Assembly: GCA_017622575.1 (NCBI GenBank)
Contig: JAGAQU010000111.1
Coordinates: 1-62,331, forward strand
Source: Lachnospiraceae bacterium
Lineage (GTDB): Bacteria; Bacillota; Clostridia; Lachnospirales; Lachnospiraceae
Reading direction: 5' to 3'
DNA: 62,331 nucleotides
Shown here: positions 27,343-36,001 of the stretch, piece by piece
How positions within the stretch are numbered: the stretch's first letter is position 1
How the letters are laid out: each line of letters opens with the position of its first letter
Translations under genes and position numbers: made by a program
The notes under the pieces: generated by a model
Seen by the model: only the letters and a program-made list of their open reading frames with translations
The model's database searches: none
What the model was told of the DNA's origin: nothing

Positions 27343-28791
27343 ATGGAAAATAAAAAATTAGTTGGAAGAAATGAAGAATGTGAACGGCTTAATGAGTGTC
27401 TTGAAAGCGATTCGGCGCAGTTGATTATTGTATATGGGCGTAGGAGGGTCGGAAAAACATTTTTGATAAATGAATTTTTCAATAATCAGTTTGCATTTAA
27501 ACTTACAGGAGCCTTTGAGCAGCCAAAAGGAGTTCAACTTAAAAATTTTGCTTCTGAATTATCCAGAAAATCAGGGAAACGTGTAAAAGCACCTAAGGAT
27601 TGGACGGAAGCCTTTGAATTATTGCGGGCATATATAGAGGATTTATCTAAAGAGAAAAAACAAGTATTCTTTTTTGATGAAATGCCTTGGCTTGACACAT
27701 ATCGTTCCGGTTTTTTACCTGCTTTTGAATGGTTTTGGAATGATTTCGCATCTACAGTGGATAATATCGTATTCATTGTATGCGGTTCAGCTACTGCCTG
27801 GATGGTAGACAATCTTGCTAACAATAAAGGAGGCTTGTTTAATCGGCAAACATGTCGATTATATCTGAAACCATTTACTTTGTCTGAGGTAGAGCAATAT
27901 CTGAGAACAAAAGGATTTGTGTGGTCAAGATACGATATTGCTGAGTGCTATATGATAATTGGAGGTATTCCGTATTATTTGAGTTTGCTAAAAAAGAAGT
28001 ACTCACTTTCTCAAAATATTGACAGATTATTCTTTCAGGCAAAAGGAGAATTATGGGATGAATTTGACCATCTTTATGCTACATTGTTTTCTAATAGTGA
28101 GAGTTATGTAAAAGTTGTAGAAGCATTAAGTAAAAAGAATAGTGGACTTACTCGAAATGAAATCATTGATGCAACCAGAATACCATCTAATGGAGCATTG
28201 ACTAAAATTTTGAATAATTTGGTGGATTCAGGTTTTGTAAGGCAGTCATCGTTTTATGGACGTAAAAAGAAGGATATTCTGTATCAGTTAGCTGATTATT
28301 ATTCGGCGTTTTATTTTCATTTTATAGAGGAAAACTATGGAGCAGATGAACAATTTTGGAGTAATTCAATAGATAATCCTTCCAGACGAGCATGGACAGG
28401 GTTAGTTTTTGAGCAGTTGTGTAAAGATCACATAAAGCAGATAAAGAATAAGCTTGGCATATCCGGAGTATTGTCTGAAGAATCCATTTGGTATTCTAAA
28501 GGCGGAGAAAATGAAAATGGTACAATGCAGCAGGGGGCACAAATTGATTTGCTGATAGATCGAAGGGATCGAGTAGTTAATTTGTGTGAAATGAAGTTTT
28601 CTACAGATGAATATGAAATTGATAAAACATATGATAAAATTCTGAGAAATAAAGTTGACCGCTTTCGAATCATTACTTCATGCAAGAAATCTATACAACT
28701 TACAATGATAACGACATATGGAGTAAAGAAAAACAAATATAGTAATTTGATAGGAAATCAGGTATTACTGGATGACTTGTTTCATGATTAA
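27343..28791 (+). CDS. AAA-type ATPase with DUF234/nuclease-like C-terminus
   Basis: A 482-residue member of the archaeal-type ATPase family widespread as accessory genes. Residues 1-235 form a STAND-like ATPase: Walker A GRRRVGKTFL near residue 31, Walker B VFFFDEMPWLD near 113, and a sensor around FIVCGSATAWM. A winged helix follows (about 260-310). The C-terminal region has QIDLLIDRRD then LCEMKF, a D...ExK pattern like PD-(D/E)XK nucleases. The function is unknown; defence, DNA-processing and mobile-element roles have been suggested for relatives. No ribosome binding site is visible. Codon use is more AT-rich than in hemZ before it, consistent with horizontal transfer. Confidence 0.85.
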   Translation: MENKKLVGRNEECERLNECLESDSAQLIIVYGRRRVGKTFLINEFFNNQFAFKLTGAFEQPKGVQLKNFASELSRKSGKRVKAPKDWTEAFELLRAYIEDLSKEKKQVFFFDEMPWLDTYRSGFLPAFEWFWNDFASTVDNIVFIVCGSATAWMVDNLANNKGGLFNRQTCRLYLKPFTLSEVEQYLRTKGFVWSRYDIAECYMIIGGIPYYLSLLKKKYSLSQNIDRLFFQAKGELWDEFDHLYATLFSNSESYVKVVEALSKKNSGLTRNEIIDATRIPSNGALTKILNNLVDSGFVRQSSFYGRKKKDILYQLADYYSAFYFHFIEENYGADEQFWSNSIDNPSRRAWTGLVFEQLCKDHIKQIKNKLGISGVLSEESIWYSKGGENENGTMQQGAQIDLLIDRRDRVVNLCEMKFSTDEYEIDKTYDKILRNKVDRFRIITSCKKSIQLTMITTYGVKKNKYSNLIGNQVLLDDLFHD

Positions 28792-28845
28792 ATTATGATA
28801 TAGTTCATCGCATATTACCGTCCAAATCTTCAGGAGGTGTCTGAT

Positions 28846-29646
28846 ATGCAGGAAACCAATTACATTACAATTATTTCTAACAGAAAAAAAATCGTGCTTG
28901 GCATCAGCACAATCCTTTACGTTCTTATGGTAGGTAAGAATGCCGAGATACACGTTTCGGGAGGGAAAATATACACAACAAGAATGAATCTTGGCGAGCT
29001 TGAGGAAAAACTGGGTGATGGCTTTATAAAGGTACACCGCGGATGTCTTGTGTCCATAATGGCGATACACGATATCACCGACAGTGTCAACTTAAGTAAC
29101 GGCGAGTCTTTGATATATACGATACGAAGGAAAAACGAGATTATCGACCAACTGCATGCAAAGCAGAAGAACATGATAAACAGTTTCATCGGGGAAGGCA
29201 TTCCCATGACGGAAGAGGAATATCGCAAGCATTACAGCAGCTTTGAACACCTGCCCTTTGCATTTACGGATATCGAGATGATATTCAATGAGGAGAGGCA
29301 TGCTGTGGACTGGATTTTCAGATATGGCAATTCCGCCCTTGCAAAGCTTGAAAAGCTACCGCTGGACCAATTGATCGGCAGCACGTTTGGAAGCCTGTTT
29401 TCCAACATGGATTCCAAGTGGCTCAGAAACTACGAGCGCTCTGCACTTTACGGTGAAACGCTGGAAATCATCGATTACAGCCCTGAGATAGATACCTATC
29501 TGAAGGTGATATGTTTTCCGACTTTTCAAGGTCACTGCGGATGCATACTGTTTGACATTTCAGAGATAGAATATACGGAAAGCAGCAGTGATGCCGACAG
29601 AGCGTTGACGCTCTATTTAAGAAAAATATCGAAGAAGAACGAATAA
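28846..29646 (+). CDS. LytTR-PAS regulator (LytTR at the N-terminus)
   Basis: A 266-residue protein. ATG 28846 is preferred to the GTG at 28837 because AGGAGG (28831-28836) is spaced eight bases from it. Residues about 5-105 form a LytTR DNA-binding domain (NYITIISNRKKIVLG, then GFIKVHRGCLVSI and the closing strands). Residues about 125-260 resemble a PAS sensor (LPFAFTDIEMIFNEE, DWIFRYGNSALAKLEKLPLD). The usual order places LytTR at the C-terminus after a receiver domain, so this architecture is reversed and may respond directly to a ligand. It is followed by a terminator. The target genes are unknown. Confidence 0.8.
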   Translation: MQETNYITIISNRKKIVLGISTILYVLMVGKNAEIHVSGGKIYTTRMNLGELEEKLGDGFIKVHRGCLVSIMAIHDITDSVNLSNGESLIYTIRRKNEIIDQLHAKQKNMINSFIGEGIPMTEEEYRKHYSSFEHLPFAFTDIEMIFNEERHAVDWIFRYGNSALAKLEKLPLDQLIGSTFGSLFSNMDSKWLRNYERSALYGETLEIIDYSPEIDTYLKVICFPTFQGHCGCILFDISEIEYTESSSDADRALTLYLRKISKKNE

Positions 29647-29675
29647 AGACAGATGGAAATGTCCCATCTGTCTTT
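29645..29675 (+). terminator. Terminator after the LytTR-PAS gene
   Basis: AAAGACAGATGG (29645-29656) pairs exactly with 29664-29675 around a seven-base loop. The T tract is the 3' arm itself, so the terminator is moderately strong. Confidence 0.75.
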
Positions 29676-29779
29676 TATGTTATAGTGGAATCGGCGGATG
29701 AACATGAGCATGGTGCGGGATTATTACGATTTACACTTATGTGTGAAAATATAGAATTGTAGAACTTTACATGATATAA

Positions 29780-29796
29780 ATATTTTGTTAAAATAT
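29780..29796. promoter_or_regulatory. Palindrome upstream of the TetR gene, candidate operator
   Basis: ATATTTT, three bases, AAAATAT: a perfect 7-bp inverted repeat in an AT-rich stretch 42 bp before the TetR start codon, the usual place and size for autoregulation. AT-rich palindromes also occur by chance. Confidence 0.35.
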
Positions 29797-29837
29797 AAAT
29801 GAATATTTACTTATTTTCTACAAAGGAGTGACATTTC

Positions 29838-30467
29838 TTGAGAACCGTAAATCACGAAGCCCGTAATGCAAAGAAAATCGCTATCATGGAAAAATGTTTC
29901 GATTGCTATGCGGAAAATGGGCTTAACAGCATTGGCGTAAGTGCCATTGCAGACGAATGTGGCGTAAATGTGGCAAGCATATATCAGTATTTTGATAATC
30001 TGGATGACCTTATTATCCAGGCCACCGAATACTGTATGAGTAAAGTGGAAGATGACTTTATGGAGAAAGCCCCTGAAAATGTAGAGGACATGTGGCGCTT
30101 CATCGATGAGATTCCATACTGGACGGCCCAAAAGCATGGAAAGAAGTACCGCCTGATGTATCAGGTGTATACCCACCCGAAATACAGGGAGTATGGGCAG
30201 AAATTCTTCAAAGGAGTGGATGAACGTTATACGGAATACGCAAAGTCTTTGGAAGATAAAGTCGGTATTCCCTACCAAAAACTGACACCCCTGATTTTCA
30301 TATTAATCAGGGCCTGTGTTCACTACGCTCTGTTCGAGGATGAGTTCTATCTGAAATCCCAGATCGAAGTTCTGAAAGAAAGCCTGGAGCTTTTTATTAT
30401 GAAATATAACCCCAAAGTGCCAAAGAATGTAGAAAGTACACCCGGCAAGAAGCGGGAAAGAGAATAG
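29838..30467 (+). CDS. TetR-family transcriptional regulator
   Basis: A 209-residue protein with a TTG start, supported by AAGGAG (29823-29828). Residues about 12-60 are the TetR helix-turn-helix (FDCYAENGLNSIGVSAIADE, then VNVASIYQYFDNLDDLI). The helical ligand-binding domain follows and ends in a basic tail. No transporter or enzyme gene is adjacent; it is one of several regulators clustered in this island (LytTR-PAS before, split MalT-like after). A GC-rich hairpin without T-run lies just after the stop (30468-30486). The ligand and target are unknown. Confidence 0.85.
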   Translation: MRTVNHEARNAKKIAIMEKCFDCYAENGLNSIGVSAIADECGVNVASIYQYFDNLDDLIIQATEYCMSKVEDDFMEKAPENVEDMWRFIDEIPYWTAQKHGKKYRLMYQVYTHPKYREYGQKFFKGVDERYTEYAKSLEDKVGIPYQKLTPLIFILIRACVHYALFEDEFYLKSQIEVLKESLELFIMKYNPKVPKNVESTPGKKRERE

Positions 30468-30613
30468 CAGCCCGGATACCGGGCTCTGTGTCGATTCGTG
30501 CCGTTTAGACGTCGTTTTGCGTCGGGTCGCTTGATGAGGACTACTTCAAAATGATAGCATTTTTTTGTATGTAAACACATTTTACATCTCTGAAAGGATT
30601 GTAATAGTATTCC

Positions 30614-31198
30614 ATGCACACCATAATGAGGAACGAATTAATTCATGATATTTTGAGTGAATTAAAGAAGAAAAAAATGATTTACCTGGAAGCGCCTTGC
30701 GGATGGGGTAAAACAATACTGTTACACCAGCTGGAAGAAGCAATCGGAAGAGAAAATTGTACTTTTATCCGCAGCGCTGACATTGCCAAAATGAATTTGA
30801 TGACGGATACGAATAAAGTGCAGAAAAAGAACGGGCAGTCAAAGATTTTTCTGGTAGACAATCTGGGGGAATGGGTCGTTTCCGGAAATATTGAATTATT
30901 AGTAAATGATATTCAGAACCGGGGGCCGGAATGCAGATATATCCTTGCAGGCAGAATTCCGCTTCCCGCTCAGCTGCTTCCCTATAAACTGACTTCTCAG
31001 ATCGGTATCTATGATAAAAGTAAATTGAGATATTCTGATAATGAACTGAATGATATTTGTACGAATAGTCTTCGGGGATATAGAGAACAAGTAGTAAGCT
31101 TATATGAGGTTAGTCAGGGGATGCCATTATTTCTTGCAGTAGCGGAGGGGCTTTTAGAAGGAGCGATTACAGATGATGAATCAACGGCTTCTCAGTAA
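30614..31198 (+). CDS. N-terminal ATPase part of a split MalT-like (LAL) regulator
   Basis: A 194-residue protein with Walker A APCGWGKTILL (Lys33) and a Walker B-like SKIFLVDNL, matching the first part of the NTPase domain of MalT/LuxR-type LAL regulators. It stops at 31198, before the winged-helix and helical repeats. These are encoded in the next frame from 31173, with a 26-bp overlap. Intact LAL regulators are single chains of 800-900 residues; the two ORFs together give just over 800. It is either a frameshift product or a natural two-subunit version. The ribosome binding site here is poor (AAAGGA 18 bases before the ATG). Confidence 0.7.
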   Translation: MHTIMRNELIHDILSELKKKKMIYLEAPCGWGKTILLHQLEEAIGRENCTFIRSADIAKMNLMTDTNKVQKKNGQSKIFLVDNLGEWVVSGNIELLVNDIQNRGPECRYILAGRIPLPAQLLPYKLTSQIGIYDKSKLRYSDNELNDICTNSLRGYREQVVSLYEVSQGMPLFLAVAEGLLEGAITDDESTASQ

Positions 31199-33002
31199 AT
31201 GTTATGAAGAGTGCTTCCAGTATTACGAAGTGGTATGCTTCAAAACATATCCGTATGAGTATCAGATTATTTTGTTGAAGCTTGCTTTTTTTCATAAAGT
31301 GAATAAAGAACTTCTGGTACAGGTATTCGGATATAGTGAAAAAGAAAGCCTGCGCATACTGCATGAGCTTTCTGAAGCTTTCGGTGCACTGATCTTCTGC
31401 GGAGAAGATGAGTATCAAATTGAGGATTTTTTAAGATTATTTCTTCAAAAAAGACAAACTGCTTATCTGGGTGTAGGAGAAATGAATTCGTTGTATTCTG
31501 CAGCCTTTGATTATTATTGTGAAAAGGGGGAATGGCTGGAAGCAATCAAATATGCAGATTTGAATGGTGATAAGCAGGGTATGGTCAAATGTCTGCATGC
31601 AGCCTGTGAAAATAATGTATTGTATGCCGGTTATTCAGAGATGGAAGCTTATATGAGGAGTATTCCTCAAAGCTATATTTCCAATGATCCGGTACTTTAT
31701 TATGCGTATGCCTATATGGAAGCGCTGTGCGGAAATAAGGAAGGCGCTGAATATTATGAGCAGCAGATAGAAAAGTATTTGAAGGAATTGTCTGAGGAGA
31801 CAGAGGAATACCGGAAGTTCAAACTGATTTATGGATTGATGCAGATAGGTCTTCCCTATAAAAGCGCAGAAGAATTGGAGAATCAGCTAAAGCTTCTGGA
31901 AACGCAGACGGATCCTCCCAAGTATAAGCTGAGTATCAGCGGAGGACTTCCCAGTGTACTGCATGGCGGCAGAGATTTCTGTATTTATATGAAGCGGGAT
32001 CAGGAATCTGTCCATGAGATATGTAAAAGGCTTTCTTTTGTTTTGCAGGAAAATTATGACGGATTTGAAGAAACCGGACTTGGAGAGATCGCATATGAAA
32101 AAGGTGATTTTCAGACTGCAGTTACCTGGTTGAGTAAGGGGGCAGGAAAAGCGGTAAAGGGAGGAGAGACCGCATTTGCAGCCAATATGATGCTGGTTAA
32201 AATAATGTATCACAGAAATCAGCCGGAACAGGCAGTACATATCATAAAAAGCTTAGACAAAACCCTGGAGCAGATGAACAACACGTACAGCAGAAAGAAT
32301 CTGGATGCTTTCAATATATATATGAATATGCAGATGGGACAGGTGGAACCGGTCAAAGACTGGGTAGAACACAGGGCACCGAGCGAATATGATTACTTTG
32401 ATGCTTTGGACAGATATTGTTATCAGGTAAAAATTTATGCCTATATCATGCTGGACAAAATGGAAAGTGCATTATTGATCCTGCATCGCATACTGGAATA
32501 TTCCAGGGAATACAACCGTATATATGATGAATTCCATATGCGGATATTGGAAATGATCATCGGTTACCGTCACGGGGACACTGCGTGGCCAAGCAAGCTT
32601 AAGGAGCTTCTGGCAGAGACGGAAAGCTATGGGATGGTTCGAATCTATGCAGATAACGGAAGCCTGATTTATCCTATCCTGAAACAATATGAAGAAATGA
32701 ACAAAAACAGAAACAGACAGGTGGATTCGGAGTATTACATAAAAATTCTGGAGCAGACAAAGAAAGAAGCCTTATTGTATCCCAACTTCCTGGTTCAGAC
32801 AAAGGAACTTGAAAAACTCAGTGAACAGGAAACGGATGTGCTACGACTGCTTTGTCTGGGAATGAGGAATGCGGAGATTGCAGGTAAACTTTACCTATCG
32901 GAGAATACGGTAAAGTACCATCTGAAAAAGGTGTATCAGAAACTGCAGGTAAGTTCCCGAAGCGAAGCAATTGCAAAGGCGCGGAAATGGGAGCTTATAT
33001 AG
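31173..33002 (+). CDS. C-terminal TPR-LuxR part of a split MalT-like regulator
   Basis: A 609-residue protein. The start region continues the winged helix of the LAL NTPase module (residues 1-110). About 110-530 is a helical repeat (TPR/MalT-type sensor) region. The last 60 residues are a LuxR helix-turn-helix (LSEQETDVLRLLCLGMRNAE, then ENTVKYHLKKVYQKL). ATG 31173 has its own GAAGGAG nine bases upstream, inside the preceding ORF, so it can be translated by itself. Together with the upstream ORF it makes a full MalT-like activator. No regulated operon is recognisable next to it; the broken kinase-like gene follows 23 bp downstream. Confidence 0.8.
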   Translation: MMNQRLLSKCYEECFQYYEVVCFKTYPYEYQIILLKLAFFHKVNKELLVQVFGYSEKESLRILHELSEAFGALIFCGEDEYQIEDFLRLFLQKRQTAYLGVGEMNSLYSAAFDYYCEKGEWLEAIKYADLNGDKQGMVKCLHAACENNVLYAGYSEMEAYMRSIPQSYISNDPVLYYAYAYMEALCGNKEGAEYYEQQIEKYLKELSEETEEYRKFKLIYGLMQIGLPYKSAEELENQLKLLETQTDPPKYKLSISGGLPSVLHGGRDFCIYMKRDQESVHEICKRLSFVLQENYDGFEETGLGEIAYEKGDFQTAVTWLSKGAGKAVKGGETAFAANMMLVKIMYHRNQPEQAVHIIKSLDKTLEQMNNTYSRKNLDAFNIYMNMQMGQVEPVKDWVEHRAPSEYDYFDALDRYCYQVKIYAYIMLDKMESALLILHRILEYSREYNRIYDEFHMRILEMIIGYRHGDTAWPSKLKELLAETESYGMVRIYADNGSLIYPILKQYEEMNKNRNRQVDSEYYIKILEQTKKEALLYPNFLVQTKELEKLSEQETDVLRLLCLGMRNAEIAGKLYLSENTVKYHLKKVYQKLQVSSRSEAIAKARKWELI

Positions 33003-33025
33003 GGACAGGCAGGTGAGAGATCAAT

Positions 33026-34224
33026 ATGGCAGAGTATGACAGCTTGAAAACAAAACAGGAGAGACTTGATGAGAGGAAAAAACTGCGGGAGGCTTATTAT
33101 CGTCTGACGGCTCCCGTACATGTAACTTTAAATTCCTATAAAGAGCATGAGCGCATGTCGACCAATCCTATAGGGATATACTGAAAGATCAGAACTTACA
33201 GATTTTTCAGGTGACGAATGACACAGAGCTCAAGGAATTGGGAAGTGGCGGTATTAATACGGTTTATGAGTTGGATAAAGATAATAAAGTGGATGATCAT
33301 AAAGACAAAAAACGTGTTCTGAAAAGAGGACATGAGTTTGTGGATTTTTCAAACGGTGGTGAGGCGACAGTTTTTGAGAGAACAAGATTAATGAAAACCG
33401 AAGCAATTGATACAAGTGAAGCATATGCTATGAATACGTCATATCGTGATGTGGCGGTATCTCTTATGGACAGACTGTTTCATTTGAATGCAGCAGTGAA
33501 AACTACTTTTGCAAGAGCGGAAAATGGCGATCAGGCTTCCTTGATGCATAAGGCTAAGGGAAGCGATGTGTTTCATTCATATGCATATATGGATGATAAG
33601 GGTAAGCGCCGTGCAGGTATAATGAAGCAGATTTTGATAAATGAAGTATTCCTGAGCAAGGGGGTTGACCCTAAAACATTACATAAGCGAGAGAATGATG
33701 ACGCACACAACGCATATGTTGACAAAGTAAATGCAGGAATAAGGGACGCACAAAAACGAGGGATGGTTAACATTAATTCTGCTGCGTTTCTGGAGAGCAC
33801 ATATAATCTTGCTGCATTGGATTATATTGTTGGTCATGTGGACCGGCATGCAGGCAATATCATGATGACAGAGAGCGGTGTACAGGGAATTGATAATGAT
33901 TCGGCTTTCAGCTTGAGGGTTAAAGGCGGGGAATTAGGCAGTGAAACAAAGAATACGTCAGCAGCTCAAATGGTTAAATATGCCAGGGATTCCAAGGGAG
34001 CTGGTGGCGCTGAAATAGGAATATTGGGGGAGTATGTAAATCGGCTCACTGGTTTTAAAAAAGGACGTGAAAATAACAAAAAGGTTGTATTTTACCTGTT
34101 CAAAGCATTGGAAAAGAGGGCAGAAGCAGAGGACTTTGACTTGTATGATGAGATAAAAAACGGAAATCTTGATAAAATGGTGGAGGAAATAAAGCAGAAG
34201 GTAGAGGCGGAAGAGAACACATGA
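33026..34224 (+). pseudogene. PI3/4-kinase-like protein with a frameshift
   Basis: ATG 33026 (after AGGTGAGAG) opens a 52-codon frame rich in Lys/Glu, ending at 33184. A second frame, one base back, reads sensibly from about 33155 (DQSYRDILKDQNLQIFQ) through the GTG at 33211 to 34224. Joined, they give about 400 residues. Kinase landmarks in the second frame are a Gly-rich loop GSGGINTVYEL, the ATP-binding Lys in RVLKRG, a catalytic loop HVDRHAGNIM near 33835-33864, and a metal-binding GIDNDSAFS near 33886. The DRHxxN plus D-x-D pattern is that of PI3/4-kinases, HipA and actin-fragmin-like kinases. No signal peptide. The shift may be a real mutation or a sequencing error; translation from 33211 alone would still include all kinase motifs. 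Confidence 0.65.
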
Positions 34225-34363
34225 AATGGTGGGATTGGTATTTTCACTATTCAAGGGATTGAAAAATGGAAAAATAAAAAAATAGTACCCTGAAAAGCCG
34301 ATTAATGATATAATGTGAAAAAATTTTTCAAAGCAGATTTTGCTGGGAGAGGAATTATAACAG

Positions 34364-34921
34364 ATGAAGGAATTTTGGGAACTGTATTTTGCTTTTTTCA
34401 GGATAGGAGGTCTTACCTTCGGCGGCGGACTCACCATGCTTCCCATGCTGAAATATGAGCTGGTGGAAAAGAAAAACTGGATCACGGAGGAGGAACTGAT
34501 CGACTGCTATGCCATCGGACAATGTACTCCGGGGATCATTGCGGTCAATACAGCAACCTTTGTGGGATACAAAAGAAAGGGTGTACCGGGCGGCATTGTT
34601 TCCACCCTTGGTATGGTCAGTCCTTCGGTTCTTATTATCACTGTGGTTGCCTTGTTTCTCGAGCAGTTCATGGATAATATCTGGCTTTCCCATGCACTGA
34701 TGGGAGTGAGGGGAGTTGTGTGTGCGCTGATGCTCAATACAGTCATAACTCTGGCAAAAAAGAGCCTTGTTTCCAAAGTAACCTGGGGGATCTGTATGCT
34801 GGCCTTTCTATTGTCCATGCTGACCAATATTCCTCTTATTATGATTGTGCTTCTTGCGGGTACTGTGGGAGTCCTGATGGAGAGATTCGGAAAGAAGGAG
34901 GAAAAAGGAAAAAATGAGTAA
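34364..34921 (+). CDS. Chromate transporter, first half-size subunit
   Basis: A 185-residue membrane protein of the CHR family. It begins FWELYFAFFRIGGLTFGGGLTMLPML, the Gly-rich CHR signature, and has about six hydrophobic segments. Single-domain CHR proteins work as pairs; the second is encoded directly downstream with an eight-base overlap. The full-length ChrA exports chromate or similar oxyanions, but in anaerobes the real substrate of the short pairs is unclear. GGGAGAGG precedes the ATG, and a TATAAT lies near 34308. Confidence 0.85.
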   Translation: MKEFWELYFAFFRIGGLTFGGGLTMLPMLKYELVEKKNWITEEELIDCYAIGQCTPGIIAVNTATFVGYKRKGVPGGIVSTLGMVSPSVLIITVVALFLEQFMDNIWLSHALMGVRGVVCALMLNTVITLAKKSLVSKVTWGICMLAFLLSMLTNIPLIMIVLLAGTVGVLMERFGKKEEKGKNE

Positions 34922-35471
34922 GCTTTTGGATCTCTTTTTCAGCTTCTTTAAGATAGGATTATTTGCTGTGGGAGGCGGACCGGCAACCATTCCCTATCTC
35001 ATGGATTTGACAGAAGCAAAAGATTGGTATACCATGAAGGAACTTACCAACATGATCGCCATCAGTGAGTCCACTCCAGGCCCCTTGGGTATTAACATGG
35101 CTACTTATGCCGGTTTTACCACGGCAGGTGTCGCAGGCGGCATCATAGCGACGCTGGGGCTGGTAACACCGAGCGTGATCGTGATCATCATCATTGCCAG
35201 ATTTTTAAACAATTTCAGCGAGAACAGATATGTGAAAGCTGCTTTTTCCGGTATCAGACCGGCTGTGACGGCACTGATTGCAATGGCTGTTTACAATCTG
35301 TGTAAGGTGTCGTTGTTTGTGGAAACGGATTTTAGGCTTACACCGGCATGGAAGACGATCGTTCTGGCGATCATTGCTTTTTTTGCCATGCAGAATAAAA
35401 AGCTAAAAAAACTGCATCCGGCATACTGGCTGCTTGCGGCGGCAGTCATTGGAGTTGTTTTCAGATTTTGA
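34914..35471 (+). CDS. Chromate transporter, second half-size subunit
   Basis: A 185-residue CHR-family membrane protein, the partner of the preceding gene. The signature FFKIGLFAVGGGPATIPYL differs from the first copy, as is usual when the two halves have diverged to opposite membrane orientations. SESTPGPLGINMATYAG is the second conserved CHR motif. The eight-base overlap with the first gene suggests coupled translation and a heterodimer. The downstream VanZ-like gene follows without a gap and may share the mRNA. Confidence 0.85.
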   Translation: MSKLLDLFFSFFKIGLFAVGGGPATIPYLMDLTEAKDWYTMKELTNMIAISESTPGPLGINMATYAGFTTAGVAGGIIATLGLVTPSVIVIIIIARFLNNFSENRYVKAAFSGIRPAVTALIAMAVYNLCKVSLFVETDFRLTPAWKTIVLAIIAFFAMQNKKLKKLHPAYWLLAAAVIGVVFRF

Positions 35472-35491
35472 AAGGATTTGTGGGATCAGTT

Positions 35492-36001
35492 ATGTACAAC
35501 AAGAAAAGTCATCCCGTATTGATCATATTCTTGTGGATCTGCTTTCTTTCGGTGGTCGGTATGGTTGCCTACCTGTCTTTTCAGAGCGGCGAGGATGCCA
35601 GGGCCTTCGGAAAACAGTTGATACAATATGGCGCGGAAAAGGTTTATCAGGAGGACAGCGTCAGTGAAGCAGAGCTGCTCGGGTTTACCTATCTGATCAG
35701 ACAGTCCGGAAGAGTGCTTGCTTTTTTCCTGATCGGCGTTTTGGGGACGCTGACCATACAGCTGTCTTTTCCGAAATGGAACTGGCTGATTAAGACGATT
35801 TTTACGGCAGCTCTTCTTATGACAATTGCCTGCCTCACGGAACGCTTGAAAATTTATATTCCCAGCAGACATTACAGCTACGAGGAAATGGTTTACAGCA
35901 TCATAGCAACAGGGGCGGGATTTTTACTGGTGACTTTATTCACACTGTTGTTTCATATTATGAAAGGTTTTTTTAAGCTGCTTTTCACTTCGCTTTGTTA
36001 A
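35492..36001 (+). CDS. VanZ-like membrane protein
   Basis: A 169-residue protein with about four transmembrane segments. The pattern SFQSGEDA after the first segment and ERLKIYIPSRHYSYEEMVYSI in the third loop matches the VanZ-like family (E-x-x-Q/K...PGR-x-x-D/E). The start is uncertain: ATG 35492 is chosen, but TTG 35468 and GTG 35480 are possible, since AAAGGA is at 35471. VanZ in enterococci gives low-level teicoplanin resistance; chromosomal relatives have unknown roles. Its stop codon overlaps that of the convergent TIGR04086 gene. Confidence 0.75.
   Translation: MYNKKSHPVLIIFLWICFLSVVGMVAYLSFQSGEDARAFGKQLIQYGAEKVYQEDSVSEAELLGFTYLIRQSGRVLAFFLIGVLGTLTIQLSFPKWNWLIKTIFTAALLMTIACLTERLKIYIPSRHYSYEEMVYSIIATGAGFLLVTLFTLLFHIMKGFFKLLFTSLC

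Noticed and set aside
30468..30486. Terminator after the TetR gene
   Set aside because: The hairpin is perfect and GC-rich, but no T-run follows. It may pause but probably does not terminate.
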